Notes under the pieces: generated by a model
The model's input: only the letters and a program-made list of their open reading frames with translations
The model's database searches: none
Told to the model about the DNA's origin: nothing
Part shown: in pieces, positions 24,396 through 34,829 of the stretch
Position numbering within the stretch: position 1 is the first letter of the stretch
Layout: every line of letters starts with the position of its first letter
Assembly (NCBI RefSeq): GCF_000283155.1
Contig: NW_004454208.1
Span: 1,069,356-1,133,355, forward strand
Direction of reading: 5' to 3'
Length of the DNA stretch: 64,000 nucleotides
From: Ceratotherium simum simum
Taxonomy: Eukaryota > Chordata > Mammalia > Perissodactyla > Rhinocerotidae
Program-made: the position numbers and the translations under genes

Positions 24396-25219
24396 TCTTT
24401 CAGTATTTTGAATGTATTTTGAATGTATCATTCCACTCTCTACTAGCCTGTAAGGTTTCTGCTGAGTAATCCCCTGGAAGCCTGATGGGAATTTCTTTGT
24501 AGGTTATTTTCTTCTGCCTTGCTGCCCTTAATATTTTTTCTTTGTCATTGACTTTTGCCAGTTTTACTAATATACACATTGGAGAAGGTCTTATTACATT
24601 GATATAATTAGGAATTCTATTAGCTTCATTTATATGTAATTCCACCTCCTTCCCCAGGTTTGGGAAGTTTTCAGCTATTATTTCTTTGACCAAGCCCTCT
24701 GCTCCTTTCTCCTCTCTTCTCCCTCTGGAATACCTATAATCCTTATGTTGCATTTCCTAATTGAATCGGATATTTCTCAGAGAATTTCTTCATTTCTTTT
24801 TAGTCTTAGTTCTCTCTCCTCCTCCATCTGAAGCATTTCTATATTTCTGTCCTCTAAATTACTAATTCTGTCCTCCATAATATCAGCTCTGTTTTTTAAG
24901 GATTCTGGATTTTTTTAAATCTCATTCATTGTGTTTTTCATCTCCAGCATTTCTAATTTGTTTTTATAGTTTCAATCTCTTTTGTGAAGAATTCCCTCTG
25001 CTCATTAATTTTATTCCTGAGTTCATTGAACTATCTCCCTGAGTTTTCTTGTAACTCATTGAGTTTCTTTATGATAACTATTTTGAATTTTCTGTCATTT
25101 AGATTGTAAATTTCTGTGACTTCAGGATTGGCTTCTGGGTACTTGTCATTTTCCTTCTGGTCTGGAGTGTTAATACATTTCTTCACACTGTTTGATGGAG
25201 TGGACTTTTGCTGTCGCAT
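24396..25219 (-). pseudogene. L1 ORF1 (RNA-binding protein), broken
   Basis: Minus-strand frame starting ATG at 25219 (MRQQKSTPSN...). It encodes the N-terminal region with NLNDRKFKIVIIKKLNELQE, then meets a stop at about 25031. The middle coiled-coil part (about 25030-24755) is out of frame or interrupted. The C-terminal RNA-binding part is open at 24400-24753, with ENFPNLGKEVELHINEANR and VNDKEKILRAARQKKITYK, the conserved core of L1 ORF1p. An intact ORF1p is about 300-340 residues and forms trimers that coat L1 RNA. This copy cannot make it. Confidence 0.88.
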
Positions 25220-25903
25220 AGTGGTAGTATCTGGTCACAGATTACACCTGCCACCACTGAAGGGCAGGAGCTGTGTTTTCTGAGTCTTCTGTGACTCTTG
25301 GCCGTTGTGCCCGTCCATTGGAAGCTGTGCCACTTTCACTCTCTGCATCTGGCCACCACTGCTATACACAGGTAGGCACAGGCACTCTGGCGCGGTTCCC
25401 CTGCCCTGGCCAACCAGCCGAGCTGGTGCATCAGGCAGGATGGGGAGAGGAGGCACCTTCTTTCCCACATGTGCTCCCACTCTGCACTCACTGGCTGCCC
25501 ACCTGGGCTGCTCAGCTTGGTGAGGGTGCCCCTGCAGTTGCTTAGCTGCCTGGGTGTGGAGCATTCCTGCAGGCTGTGAGGCAACTTTGAGAGTGAAATC
25601 ATTCCTTTGGAGGGCTGCCTTTTCCCCCTTCTCTTCTCAGAGTCATGCACTGGCTGCCATGTGAGGTCCCACACCCTAGATTGCTGCCACTAGGTAGGGA
25701 GACGAGATCCTCTTACTTCCTTCCACTGCCTCCTGGGGTGTCCAGCAGCCCCACCTTCATACGTATGACTGTGTGGATCTTTCAGACGTCTGTTGTGTTG
25801 TGTGAATGTCCTCTGTTGGTTTATGAATGTCCTTTTCATTATATCTTAGGAGGGAGAGACTAACGGAAGAGGTCACTCTGCCATGATGCTGATGTCACTC
25901 TCC
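25220..25903 (-). promoter_or_regulatory. L1 5' UTR / internal promoter region
   Basis: A GC-richer 0.68 kb block between the ORF1 start and the L1 5' end, as expected for the internal Pol II promoter of a full-length L1. In other species this part often also drives antisense transcription, which here would run rightward on the + strand. Activity is unknown. Confidence 0.6.
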
Positions 25904-25984
25904 TTAGGCTGATTATTTTTAAGAAACAAAAGACTCAGAAAGTTTTTCTTGTTACCTCCCCCTTAACTGCCTAAAAGAATTCAG

Positions 25985-26517
25985 ATTATAGAATTTGTCA
26001 TTAAAAACAGTTCAACAACGAAAATTCCAGGCTCAAGTGGCCTTATTGGCAAATTCTACCAAACGTTTAAGGAACAGTTAATACCACTGTAATGTAAGCT
26101 TCTCCAGAAAATAGAAGAGAAGGAAATACTTCCCAACTCATTTTATGAGATCAGCATTACCCTGATATCAAAATTAGACAAAGACTTACAAGAAAAGAAA
26201 ACTATAGATCAACATCTCTCAGAAACATTAATGTAAAAATTCTCGATAAAATGTTAGTAATCAACGCCAGTAACGTACCAAAATGATAGAATATCATAAC
26301 CAAGTTGGTTTTATCCCAAGAATGGAGGTTGGTTCAACATTTTCAAATCAATCTATGTAATTCACTATAGCAACAGACTAAGAAAAATCATATGATCATC
26401 TTAATAGATAAAAGCATTTGCCCTAATTCAACATCCATTTATTATTTTAAAACAAACAAACAAAACACCTCTCAGCAAATTGGAATTAAAGAGAACTTTC
26501 TTAATCTAAAAAAAAAA
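25985..26517 (+). mobile_element. 5'- and 3'-truncated L1 ORF2 fragment with A tail and TSD
   Basis: Sense L1 ORF2 text ('gaaaattccaggctcaagtg', 'ttggttttatcccaagaatg') stops inside ORF2 at 'aactttcttaatct' and runs straight into an A tail. Flanks AAAAGAATTCAG occur at 25973-25984 and 26518-26529. This implies an insertion from an L1 RNA polyadenylated early within ORF2. Confidence 0.75.
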
Positions 26518-27119
26518 AAAAGAATTCAGGTTAAAAAAACTTGTCTCAGGAAGCAAGCTATCACCTTAGCACAACATGAACTAGGTGGTGGACAGGGAGG
26601 AACCTAGAAAAGCCTGTTTGTTGGGCTCCTCTCTGTGTTCTTCTGTTTCTGTGTGGCCAAACATTGACTTTCCAAACATTTGCTCCTTTTCAACTACCTG
26701 TGAATTGTGTTCTTTCCCTTTGAAGTGCCTGACTCTCCCCCACCACAACATCTTTTGTCCTTAGCCAAGGATGGTATTCAAGGTGAAGGCTTCAGTCATT
26801 TTGACAGGTTACCTGGTTTTCCTGAGTTTCTCCCATGTATACATGTTATTAAACTTGTTTGTTTTTCTCCTGTTAATCTCTCTCATGTCAATTTAATTTT
26901 TAGAACAGCCAGAAGAACCTAGAAGAGTGGAGGAAAATTTCTTCCTCCTCTATGGTACTTACACAAACCTAGATGGTATAGCCTACCACACACCTAGGCT
27001 ATATGGTACTAATCTTATGGGACCACTATCATATATGGGGCCCATCATTGACTGAAATGTCATTATGTGATGCATGACTATGGTTATTGGAGTGCTTTCT
27101 GCATGACAACCCATGAAAT

Positions 27120-27250
27120 ATTGTTGATATTATCCCCAGTTTAAAGATCAGTAAATGCTTAGGGTCACACAACTAGCAAGTGGTGGAGCTCTGATCCAAA
27201 TTTAGGTCTTTATATGGGAAAGATCATGTGTACTCCTTAACCCCTCTGCT
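27120..27250 (-). repeat. MIR SINE fragment, antisense
   Basis: 'ttatccccagtttaaagatc', 'gggtcacacaactagcaag' and 'gtggagctctgatcc' follow reversed MIR. Confidence 0.75.
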
Positions 27251-27627
27251 GTCCATTTACTGTTACACATATGAAATAGGTAATCCTTCCAGTCTATCCC
27301 AGTCATCCACGAATTGCTTTTCACTGATAAAATAAATGTAATAAGCATATGCCAAGACAAAACTAATAGGTGAGCATGCAGCAAAATTTTGGAAGATAGA
27401 AAGCAGATGGCTAAGTGGAGATGGACTTATCAGGGCAATAATAGCCACACCCAGAGCACTTCCTCTGCCTGCCCCTCACCTGCACATTGTAGCTGAATGT
27501 GCCTGAGAGAGATACACAATCATGACCAACACTGCTCTAGTCCATTCATTGTCTCACTCTCTTAGGTTACTATTTCATACCTTTTTCTCTCTCCTCAAAT
27601 CTCTAACACCTCCCCCATCCTTAAGCT
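27251..27627. other. Intergenic, nothing recognised
   Basis: No gene or clear repeat in about 0.38 kb. Confidence 0.5.
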
Positions 27628-27805
27628 CAGGGGTCAGCAAACTTTTTCTGTAAAGGACCAGACTCAATATTGTAGACAACATCAAGGATATTATATAAGT
27701 ACTTACAAGAGAAGACAAATTTCCACAAATTTTGTATTAACAAAATTCAAAATATAATAATTGAGCACAACTTTTTTTAACACAGGGAGGTAGACAGGGA
27801 GGAAC

Positions 27806-29400
27806 CTAGAAAAGCCTGTTTGTTGGGCTTTTGAGAAGAATGGAATGCTTTTTGGGGGAGTATCCATTTTGCTTAATTGCAGGGTTCAAAGTTAGTAGTT
27901 CACTATCATCAAAATTGATTGCAAATGTTCGTCTGTTAGATTCTATGTATTTAGTCTTTGAAAATGTCTTTTCAAACATAAGTACTGACAAATACTGATA
28001 TCAGTCCATGAGCATGATTTTAATCAAGCATACTCATCACTTGGAAGGCATTTATTCAATTCTATTAGATTCTTGATATTTTCCTTTTAGCATGTCATTA
28101 TGTTTCAAATTAGTCGCTTCCAATTGAAGATTAGATGGAATCTCCTCAATTGCACAGTTAAATGAATTTTGAAATAAGGAAATTTCCTTCACACTTGCAT
28201 TGATCTTTGAAAAACACAGCTGGAACTGTAGTTTGAGCTTGGAAAATATATTTTCTGTAAATGTGTGTGGGAATGGAGATGTTGCTTCTTTTAACTTTTG
28301 ACAGCGTGAGAAGTGTAGAAGCAGCTTGATGGTATGTGTGATTCAAGCAATATTAGTTGTTGGAGTTACTTTACTGCAATATGTTTTGCATATAAGCATT
28401 GTTTTGCCTTGTAATTTTAGGTTGAATTTATTAAGAAATATTATCAAGCCTGCAACAAAAGTTAATTTTCTTTTTTTTTTTTTATAATTTTATTTATTTA
28501 TTTTTCCCCCAAAGCCCCAGTGGGTAGTTGTATGTCACAGTTGCACATCCTTCTAGTTGCTGTATGTGGGACGCGGCCTCAGCATGGCGGGAGAAGCGGT
28601 GTGTCGGTGCGCACCCGGGATCTGAACCCGGGCCGCCAGCAGCGGAGCGCGTGCACGTAACCACTAAGCCACGGAGCCGGCCCAAAAGTTAATTTTCAAA
28701 GTTATTTAGTGTTCAGTAATAGTGGTTGAATGTGGTTCTTCTCATTCAGAAAAATGTCAGTCTTGGCCCTGAACTCAGAACATCACAATGCTACCTTATT
28801 ACTGCTAAGCCATTGGACTGCTGTATAGTAGGGCAAGTCAGGATATTCAGCTTATCTGACAAATATTCACAGAACTGATGATGGTTAAGTCCACGAGAGT
28901 GAATGAAGTTCATCCTTGACACTGGTTCAGTAACACGTGATAATTCAAATATTTACTGCGAAGTACCCCTGATGAATGATACCATGAACAAGCATAAGCT
29001 TTAAACCTTTACATTTCAACTAAGACTTTTTCTACATACAAATGTTTGCTACCATTAGTTGCATACATCTTAGCAGATTCCACTTTCAGGTTTTACTGAA
29101 TTAGTGTTTTCTCAACTTCTTTGAAAATACTCTTGCCTGTAGTTGTTATCTAGAGACTATTCATAGAGGCTAATTCTTCAGTTACTTCAGCCTTGGCATT
29201 GACTCCTTGAAAAGACAACTAAGTAATATTGGTAAAAAATCTTTTGACTCATCAACAGCTAAGAAAAGCCACTTGAAAACATTTGTCTTGTTTTAAAATT
29301 TTTAAATAATTCTTTAACTCTTTCAGCAATTCTTTTGCCAAAAGGCTAAGCTTGTTTTCTCTGGATACATTTCTTTGACTGCTGCAATCAAATAATGATT
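27806..29400 (-). pseudogene. hAT transposase, decayed
   Basis: Minus-strand reading pieces: KELKNYLKILKQDKCFQ followed after frame changes by LAVDESKDF (about 29236-29330), and near the C-terminus FEKTFSKTKYIESN (27806-27991). The order (RNase-H-like start upstream, dimerisation region downstream) fits a hAT transposase of about 600 residues. Many stops, an ERE insertion at 28471-28683 and a foreign 37-bp block at 27793 leave no usable protein. The N-terminal zinc-finger (BED) part was not found. Confidence 0.7.
28471..28683 (-). mobile_element. ERE SINE in the hAT element
   Basis: Antisense, poly-T start, 'aaagccccagtgggtagttg' through 'ccacggagccggccc'. Perfect 14-bp TSD AAAAGTTAATTTTC at 28457-28470 and 28684-28697. 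Confidence 0.95.
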
Positions 29401-30007
29401 TAGTTAATTTACCATAGTTAAATGGCTTGCTTGGATAACAAATGAGCCACTTGGAAACTTATTTTGGTTGCAGCCTCATTTGAATGTTTTCATTTTTGTG
29501 AGGAAATTCTGCTGGAATGAGATATTCCATTTTAAGTTTTCTAATTTTTCTGACCATTGCTTTCCTGTGGGTTGGAAATATCGTGATGAGCGCTCAGTCT
29601 GGTCATGTTGATGGATATTGCATTCTTTTAGCACAGCTATAGTGTCACTGCATAATAAACACAATGCCATCTAATTCAATAACAAAACAATGCACACCCC
29701 ACTATGCCTTAGAAGTGTGACATTCGAAGAACACTTTAATTGTTTTGACATGATGGGTTTGCACTGGTAAAATAAAATAAAATGCTGGTGAATGGCAATA
29801 CACGTGGCACTTGAAACACTGTCATGTTATAACTATGTCACTGAGTAGCAGCCCAAAGCTAGGAGAGCACCACATACTACTCTATTGCGACTAAACCCTG
29901 CCCTGGTAGTGCAAAAGCAGCCAGAGACAACATGTAGATGAAAACGCATGGCCATATTCCAATAAAACTTTATTTGTGGACACTGAAATTTGAATTTCAT
30001 GTAATTT

Positions 30008-30193
30008 CTTTTTTGCTGAGGAAGATTCACCCTAAGCTAACATCTATGCCAGTCTTCCTCTACTTTGTATGTGGGTTGCTGCCACAGCATGGCTGATGAG
30101 TAGCGTAGGTCTGCACCTGGGGTCTGAACCTGTGAACCCGGGCTGCTGAAGCAGAGTGCGCCAAACTTAGCCACTAGGCCACAGGGCCAGCCC
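30008..30193 (-). mobile_element. ERE-related SINE, third subtype, in the hAT element
   Basis: 'gaggaagattcaccctaag' and 'gtgggttgctgccacagc' through 'ccacagggccagccc'. The 17-bp TSD (29991-30007 and 30194-30210) has one mismatch. The 'ttgctgccacagcatggct' variant is also seen at 42422 and 54541. Confidence 0.9.
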
Positions 30194-30348
30194 TGAATTT
30201 CTTGTAATTTTTGTGTCATGAAATATTTTTTTAAATTAATTTTCCAACCATTTAAAATATAAAAAACACTCTTAGCTAGTGTGCCTGCAAAAACAGGTGG
30301 TGGGTAAGACAGCCTGCAGCCTGTAGTTTGCCAACCCCTGCTTCAGCT

Positions 30349-30515
30349 GCTTCCTTTGCTTCTAACGTCAACGAGAAAGATTAATGCAATGTTAAAGCAA
30401 TCAAAAGAGATTTCCATCGATCCCACCATCACATTCACTCACCTAAAGCATATGGATTGTTTCCATTAGCATACTATTTCTTGTTGATCTCATCTGTAAA
30501 AAAATCCTCTTTTTA
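30349..30515. other. Intergenic, nothing recognised
   Basis: Short unique-looking gap between the hAT element and an L2. Confidence 0.5.
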
Positions 30516-31030
30516 ACTCTACTCTGCTTCCTTACAAAGGGAAGAAGTCCTCAAAAGAGTTGTCTCTCCTCATGGTCTTTAATTCCTCTTCTTCTATTTT
30601 CTCTTAAACTTCAAGAAGGTTTTTGTCCCATTGTTCCACTAACTGCATTCACTAATGTCACCCACGACCTCCATATTGTTAAATCCAATGAGCAATTCTT
30701 AGTCATCATATTACCTAGCTCATCAGCAGCACTTAAAACTGCAGTTCACTTCCTCCTTTCTGAAATGCTTTTTAAAACTTAGTTTCCAGTATTCCACATT
30801 TGCCTGCTTTTTCCTCCTACTTCTTATAGCTCCTCTTTTCAGTGCTTTTTGCTAATATCTTCCTTATCCTCTGACTTCTTAAAGTTGGCGTGTTCAGAGC
30901 TCAGTTCTTGGACCTCTTCTCTCTTAATCCTTTGGGGTTCTTCTGTGGTCTCACTGGCTTTAAATGCCATTGACACACTGAAAACTCCATTACGTGAATG
31001 AAATACAGATATCTGCACCTGGGGAATCAA
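30516..31030 (+). repeat. L2 LINE fragment (reverse transcriptase region), sense
   Basis: 'gtcacccacgacctccatat', 'ctcatcagcagcacttaaaa' and 'gagctcagttcttggacctc' match L2 ORF2, where the last block encodes the RT motif GxPQGSxLGPLL in intact copies. Confidence 0.7.
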
Positions 31031-31101
31031 TGGATGAGTGACTTTATTTTGTTCTAGCGCTTTAACTGCATTAACTCCGTTAATACAACTACCCTATAAG
31101 C

Positions 31102-31296
31102 CAGAGATCAGAAAACTTTTTCTGTAAAAGGCCAGATAGTAACTAGTTTAGGCTTTGTGGGCCTCTTAAGGTTTTGTTGCATGTTCTTCTTTGAGTTTTT
31201 TTGTTTGTTTGCAAACGCTTTAAAAATGTAAAAACCATCTGTAGCTCACACGCTGTGGGCCAGATTCGGCCTGTGGCTGTAGTGTGCTGACCCTTG
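31102..31296 (+). mobile_element. hAT-Charlie-type MITE
   Basis: 'ccagagatcagaaaacttt', 'ggccagatagtaactagttt' and right end 'gtagtgtgctgacccttg'. It lies less than 1 kb from the autonomous-type relative. Confidence 0.8.
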
Positions 31297-31299
31297 CTA

Positions 31300-31460
31300 T
31301 CAGCTATCACAGGGCATTATTATCCCCACTTTACATACGGAGAAACTGAGGTACAAAGGGGCTAAATAACTTGCCAAGCTCACCAGCTAGTACATGATGA
31401 AACTACAGTTCCCATAGGCTGTCTGGGCTCCAGAGACTGTGTGCTTAATCACTGCACTAC
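31300..31460 (-). repeat. MIR SINE, antisense
   Basis: 'ttatccccactttacatacg', 'gagaaactgaggtacaaagg' and 'cttgccaagctcaccagcta'. Confidence 0.85.
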
Positions 31461-31639
31461 AGTTTCTAGAAAGTTAAACTTATGTGTCTGCAAAAAGATA
31501 AGCTAACAAAAACCTCAGGAGGTTAGGGAAGGGTGAGACAGAGAGGCCTGGGACTCAGATACCAGGCATGACTGAGGCAGGAGTGAAAGGCTATTCTGGA
31601 AACAGAAGGATTGAGCCCTTGGCCCTGGGTGCCCAGGAT

Positions 31640-32790
31640 GCTTGAGGCCAGGCTTCTAGCCCTTCTGGAAGAAGATATGAGGACTCCTCTCTGGGAACCA
31701 GCCCAGCCCGAGACAAAATACAGAGATGCCTACTGTTGCTGACATCACAACCTGCACAGTGAACTCACTCTGAACTCTGAGAGTCAGGAAAAAGTACTTG
31801 TGCCCACAGAACTTCCTCTCAGGTGTTTTCTCACTCAAGTAAGAATGGACTTTGAGGAAAGCTTTCAACATGAAAGATAGAGACCAAAATAAAATAAAAA
31901 GGAAGGTGGAAGAAAAAGCCAGAATGTAGGAAGCAAAAGAAAACTTTAAAAAAAAAATTAGAAGTGATATTCGAAGAAAGATAAACATAAAGGAAGCAAT
32001 CAGAGGCTATGAAAAAGGAATACTAAACAAGAAAGACTGAAAAATTAAAATACTATAGCAGAAACAAAATATTCAGTAGAAAGACTGGATAATGCGTTGA
32101 AAATTTTGCATAAAGTTGAGCAAAAGATGAAAAAGGGCAAAGTATGAGACAGAAAAGAGGAGAAAACTAGAGGTTCAACTCAAGCAACTAGAGGAGGTCC
32201 AACATCAAACAACTACAAGTTCCAGAAAGAGATCAGAGAAAGTGCAGGGGAAGAAAATAGCAGAGACATAATAGGGGAAAAGTTCCCAGAACTGGAGAAC
32301 AGGATTACTCAGGTTGAAAGGGCACAAGGTGCCCAGAGTAATTAATGTAAAAAGATTCAGACCAAGACACATCATTGTGAAATTTCAAAAATCTGGATAT
32401 GAAGAAAAGATCCTAAAGGGTTCCACTGAGTAAAGAAAAACAAATCTAAAAATCAGATCACATACAAAAGAACAGGAATCAGAATGTCATCAGGTTTTTC
32501 AACAGCAGTGCTGGAAGTTAGAATATAACAGTGAAACACCTTTAAAATTCTGAGGGAAGAGAATCTCCAGTGTAGAATTCTATACCTAGCCAAACTATTA
32601 GGTAGAGTAAGGACGTTTTCAGATATGCAAATTCTCAGAAAGTTTGCCTCTTTGAAAGCTTTGTCAAGAAGTGACTCTCTTCCACCAAAATGAGATTGTA
32701 AATGAGGAAAGAGGAAGATACACAGCTAGGAAATAGGAGATCCAACCCAGACGAGAGACGAGGCTGGTGAAGGGGGTTTCAGGACAAGTG
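31640..32790 (+). repeat. HAL1/L1M-type LINE, sense
   Basis: A-rich sense text with 'gttcccagaactggagaac', 'aattctatacctagccaaac' and 'gacgttttcagatatgcaa', characteristic of HAL1 and old L1 elements. No long open frame remains. The 110-codon minus-strand frame at 31656-31988 is not a gene. Confidence 0.65.
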
Positions 32791-32829
32791 TGTTCCATAA
32801 CCACGGTGTGCTGCTTATCATTGAATTGC

Positions 32830-33395
32830 CCCGCAGCCCCACGTTCACCCCCCTCTGCCCTGCTTTGTGATATTGGAGCTGGACCCTGTAAACATTACCT
32901 TTGCTGATGTCACAATGTCAAGCCTTGTCAGTAGAGGGCACTGGAGGACATTGCAAGAGGAAGGTGCTTGTCTTGAGTTTCAGGCTTTGGTGTGCTTGTT
33001 TTCACGGCAAGACGGCCAGCAGATCCTCAGTGGGCAGCTTCCTAGTGAGTTTTACTGGCAACTCAGTGGTGGCTTCCTGGGCATCAGCCCAGCCTCAGCA
33101 CCTCATACAGCTTCTCCACCACCCAGTAGGCCACAGCCACATGCTGCCCTAAGGGAGGGAGCTCTTTGAGACAGCCCTTATTTGGGTGAACTGCCTTTCC
33201 TTGGGCACTCTCCTTCTGTCCTAGAAATAGTAGCTGCTCCCTACACCTGATATTTCTGTATTCTTTAGCGTTCTCTTTATCTCTTTTAGTAGTCAATTCC
33301 CTAATTAACAGTTAACAATTCTTTCTGTTAAATTTTCTCTGTTCATATTACTGGTGTGGTTTCTGTCTCCTGGCTGGACCCTGACTAACACACAT
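32830..33395 (+). repeat. Probable ancient LTR or other old repeat
   Basis: 'cagtagagggcactggagg' at the left and 'gtgtggtttctgtctcctgg' with 'ggaccctgactaacacac' at the right recall an old mammalian repeat. I could not name it. Overlapping frames at 32867-33169 are not convincing. Confidence 0.4.
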
Positions 33396-33749
33396 GGTAC
33401 TATAAAAACTGAAACATATTTTACCAAAATGTGTGATGGATTGGGACAATGGTAGAGAGGAGACGTCTCTGTATGGATATGTGAAGGGTGTGTGTAGTAG
33501 GAGAGCCACCTCTTCTATGGTGGGGAGTCAGTAGATTACATTAAAATTTAAAAACTCAAGAAAAGGCACTACAAGTATATTTAGAAATATAGCTGTAATG
33601 ACCAGAAGAAAGAGCTAAATGATATGAAAGTTATCGCCTTTGGGGAGCAAAAGGGCAGAAATCAGGAGTAGGACAGGAGACTGCTAGTTTTTGTTATATG
33701 CCTTTTAGTACTGCTTTTTTTTTAAATTATTTAAGTGTATTACTTAAAA
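33396..33749. other. Intergenic, nothing recognised
   Basis: A-rich; may be more decayed L1. Confidence 0.4.
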
Positions 33750-34238
33750 ATTTTAAATTTATTCACAATAGCCAAAAGGTGGAAACAACCCAAATGTCTA
33801 ACAAAAGATGAATGGATAAACAAAATGTGGTATATTCATTCAATGGAATATTATTCAGCCTTCAAAAGGAAAGAAATTCTGACACATGCTACAACATGGA
33901 TAAAACTTGAAAACATTAATGCTAGGTGAGATAAGCTGGACACAGGACATACACTGTATGATTCCACTTATATGAAGTACCAGAATAGGTAAATTCATAG
34001 AGACAGCAAGTACAATGGTGGTTTCCAGGGGCTGAATAGAGAATTCAGGAGGCAGAATAGGGAATTATTGTTTAATGGAGACAGAGTTTCAGTTTGGAAA
34101 GATGAAAAAGTTCTGGAGATGGATGGTGGTGATGGCTGCACATCACAGTGAATGTACTTAATGCCACTGAACTGTACACTTAAAAATGGTTAAAATGGTA
34201 AACTTTATGTTGTGTATATTTTATCACAAGAAAATTTA
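33750..34238 (+). repeat. L1M 3' end, sense
   Basis: 'ttcacaatagccaaaaggtg', 'gaatattattcagccttca' and 'cttaaaaatggttaaaatgg' are the ORF2 end and 3' UTR of an old L1. The 64-codon frame at 33735-33929 is the ORF2 C-terminus (MWYIHSMEYYSAFKRKE). Confidence 0.9.
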
Positions 34239-34494
34239 AATTTAATAAAATTGGTGCATTCAAATATGAGTCTCTGATAGAAAGAACATTAATTCACGCC
34301 TGATGACTTAAACATAAGCTTGAGAATGAGATATTTTGGGAATTTTATTTTATTTATTATTTACTATGCCAAAGGTATCTATCCTAACTTTATCTTATGT
34401 ATTACATGGACACTATCTTGCTCTTTTATTTCACACCAGAGAAAAACATATATATATATATCAAAGAGCAATTTTGAACGCGGCATTCTGTGAC
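34239..34494. other. Intergenic, nothing recognised
   Basis: Includes a short (TA)n at 34448-34462. Confidence 0.5.
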
Positions 34495-34640
34495 TTGCTG
34501 AAAGGGCATATTAGACTTCATTCAAGGAGTATTTGAGGACCTACTATGTATTAGGCCTGCTAGGCACGGAGTCAACAAAGATAAATAGTATTTCCTCAAA
34601 ATATTCCCCACGATCCAACAGGGGAGACAGACAGACGGAA
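34495..34640 (-). repeat. L2 3' fragment
   Basis: 'gaggacctactatgtatta' and 'caggggagacagacagac' follow the L2 tail text. Confidence 0.5.
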
Positions 34641-34829
34641 AGAAAGAGTCTGTGACATATTGTGAGAGGACACTAGGGAAAGCATCACAGAGAGCTGGAA
34701 CCGGTCTTCCGAAGTGAGGGAGCGTTGTCCTGCGGCCCCGGGGACGAGGGTGAAGTGGCCTAGTGGGACTGCCCAGCATCTTGTGAACACCCTTCCTGTC
34801 TTCCTGCGTCCACAGCTGTACCACCGCGG

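Larger units (their letters stand above)
19559..25903 (-). mobile_element. Full-length L1 retrotransposon, antisense, inactive
   Basis: Bounded by a perfect 15-bp TSD, TTAGGCTGATTATTT, at 19544-19558 and 25904-25918. The 3' end is at the left (T-rich, reversed A tail). The 5' end at 25903 reads, on the minus strand, 'ggagagtgacatcagcatc', the usual start of a full-length L1. Without the nested ERE it is about 6.1 kb. A GC-rich 5' UTR, ORF1 and ORF2 are recognisable in order, but both ORFs are broken by stops and frameshifts. Confidence 0.93.
19488..26954 (+). mobile_element. Solo LTR, split by two L1 insertions
   Basis: Three pieces (19488-19558, 25919-25984 and 26530-26954) align in order with the intact relative at 50116-50684 and total about 570 bp. 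They share 'tgaaggggatc' at the start, 'gactcagaa', 'ctgcctaaaagaatt', 'ctcccatgtatacatgttat' (with an ATTAAA-type signal) and 'agccagaagaaccta' near the end. The host's GTAC occurs on both sides (19484-19487 and 26955-26958), a 4-bp TSD. The terminal CA is lost. No internal viral genes remain. Confidence 0.8.
19400..27080. mobile_element. Tigger-like (Tc/mariner) MITE split by 7.5 kb of nested insertions
   Basis: The left half (19400-19487) reads 'cagtcatgagtcgcttgac', 'ttctgagaaatgcgtcattg' and ends 'catggagtgtac'. The right half (26955-27080) resumes 'gtacttacacaaacctag' and ends 'gtgatgcatgacta'. Its reverse complement matches the left end, so these are the two terminal inverted repeats. 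The TA target is no longer visible. The subfamily name is uncertain. Confidence 0.8.
27628..30340 (-). mobile_element. Autonomous-type hAT-Charlie DNA transposon relic
   Basis: The left end CAGGGGTCAGCAAACT and the right end (reverse complement) CAGGGGTTGGCAAACT are terminal inverted repeats. CTTAAGCT (27620-27627) and CTTCAGCT (30341-30348) give an 8-bp TSD with one mismatch. Interior minus-strand pieces look like hAT transposase: WLFLAVDESKDF at about 29236-29271 (the DES..D start of the RNase-H-like fold) and EKTFSKTKYIESN with 27806-27991, the C-terminal hAT region. Frames are interrupted throughout. Two EREs are nested in it (28471-28683, 30008-30193). It is the likely relative of the MITEs elsewhere in this window. 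Confidence 0.85.
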
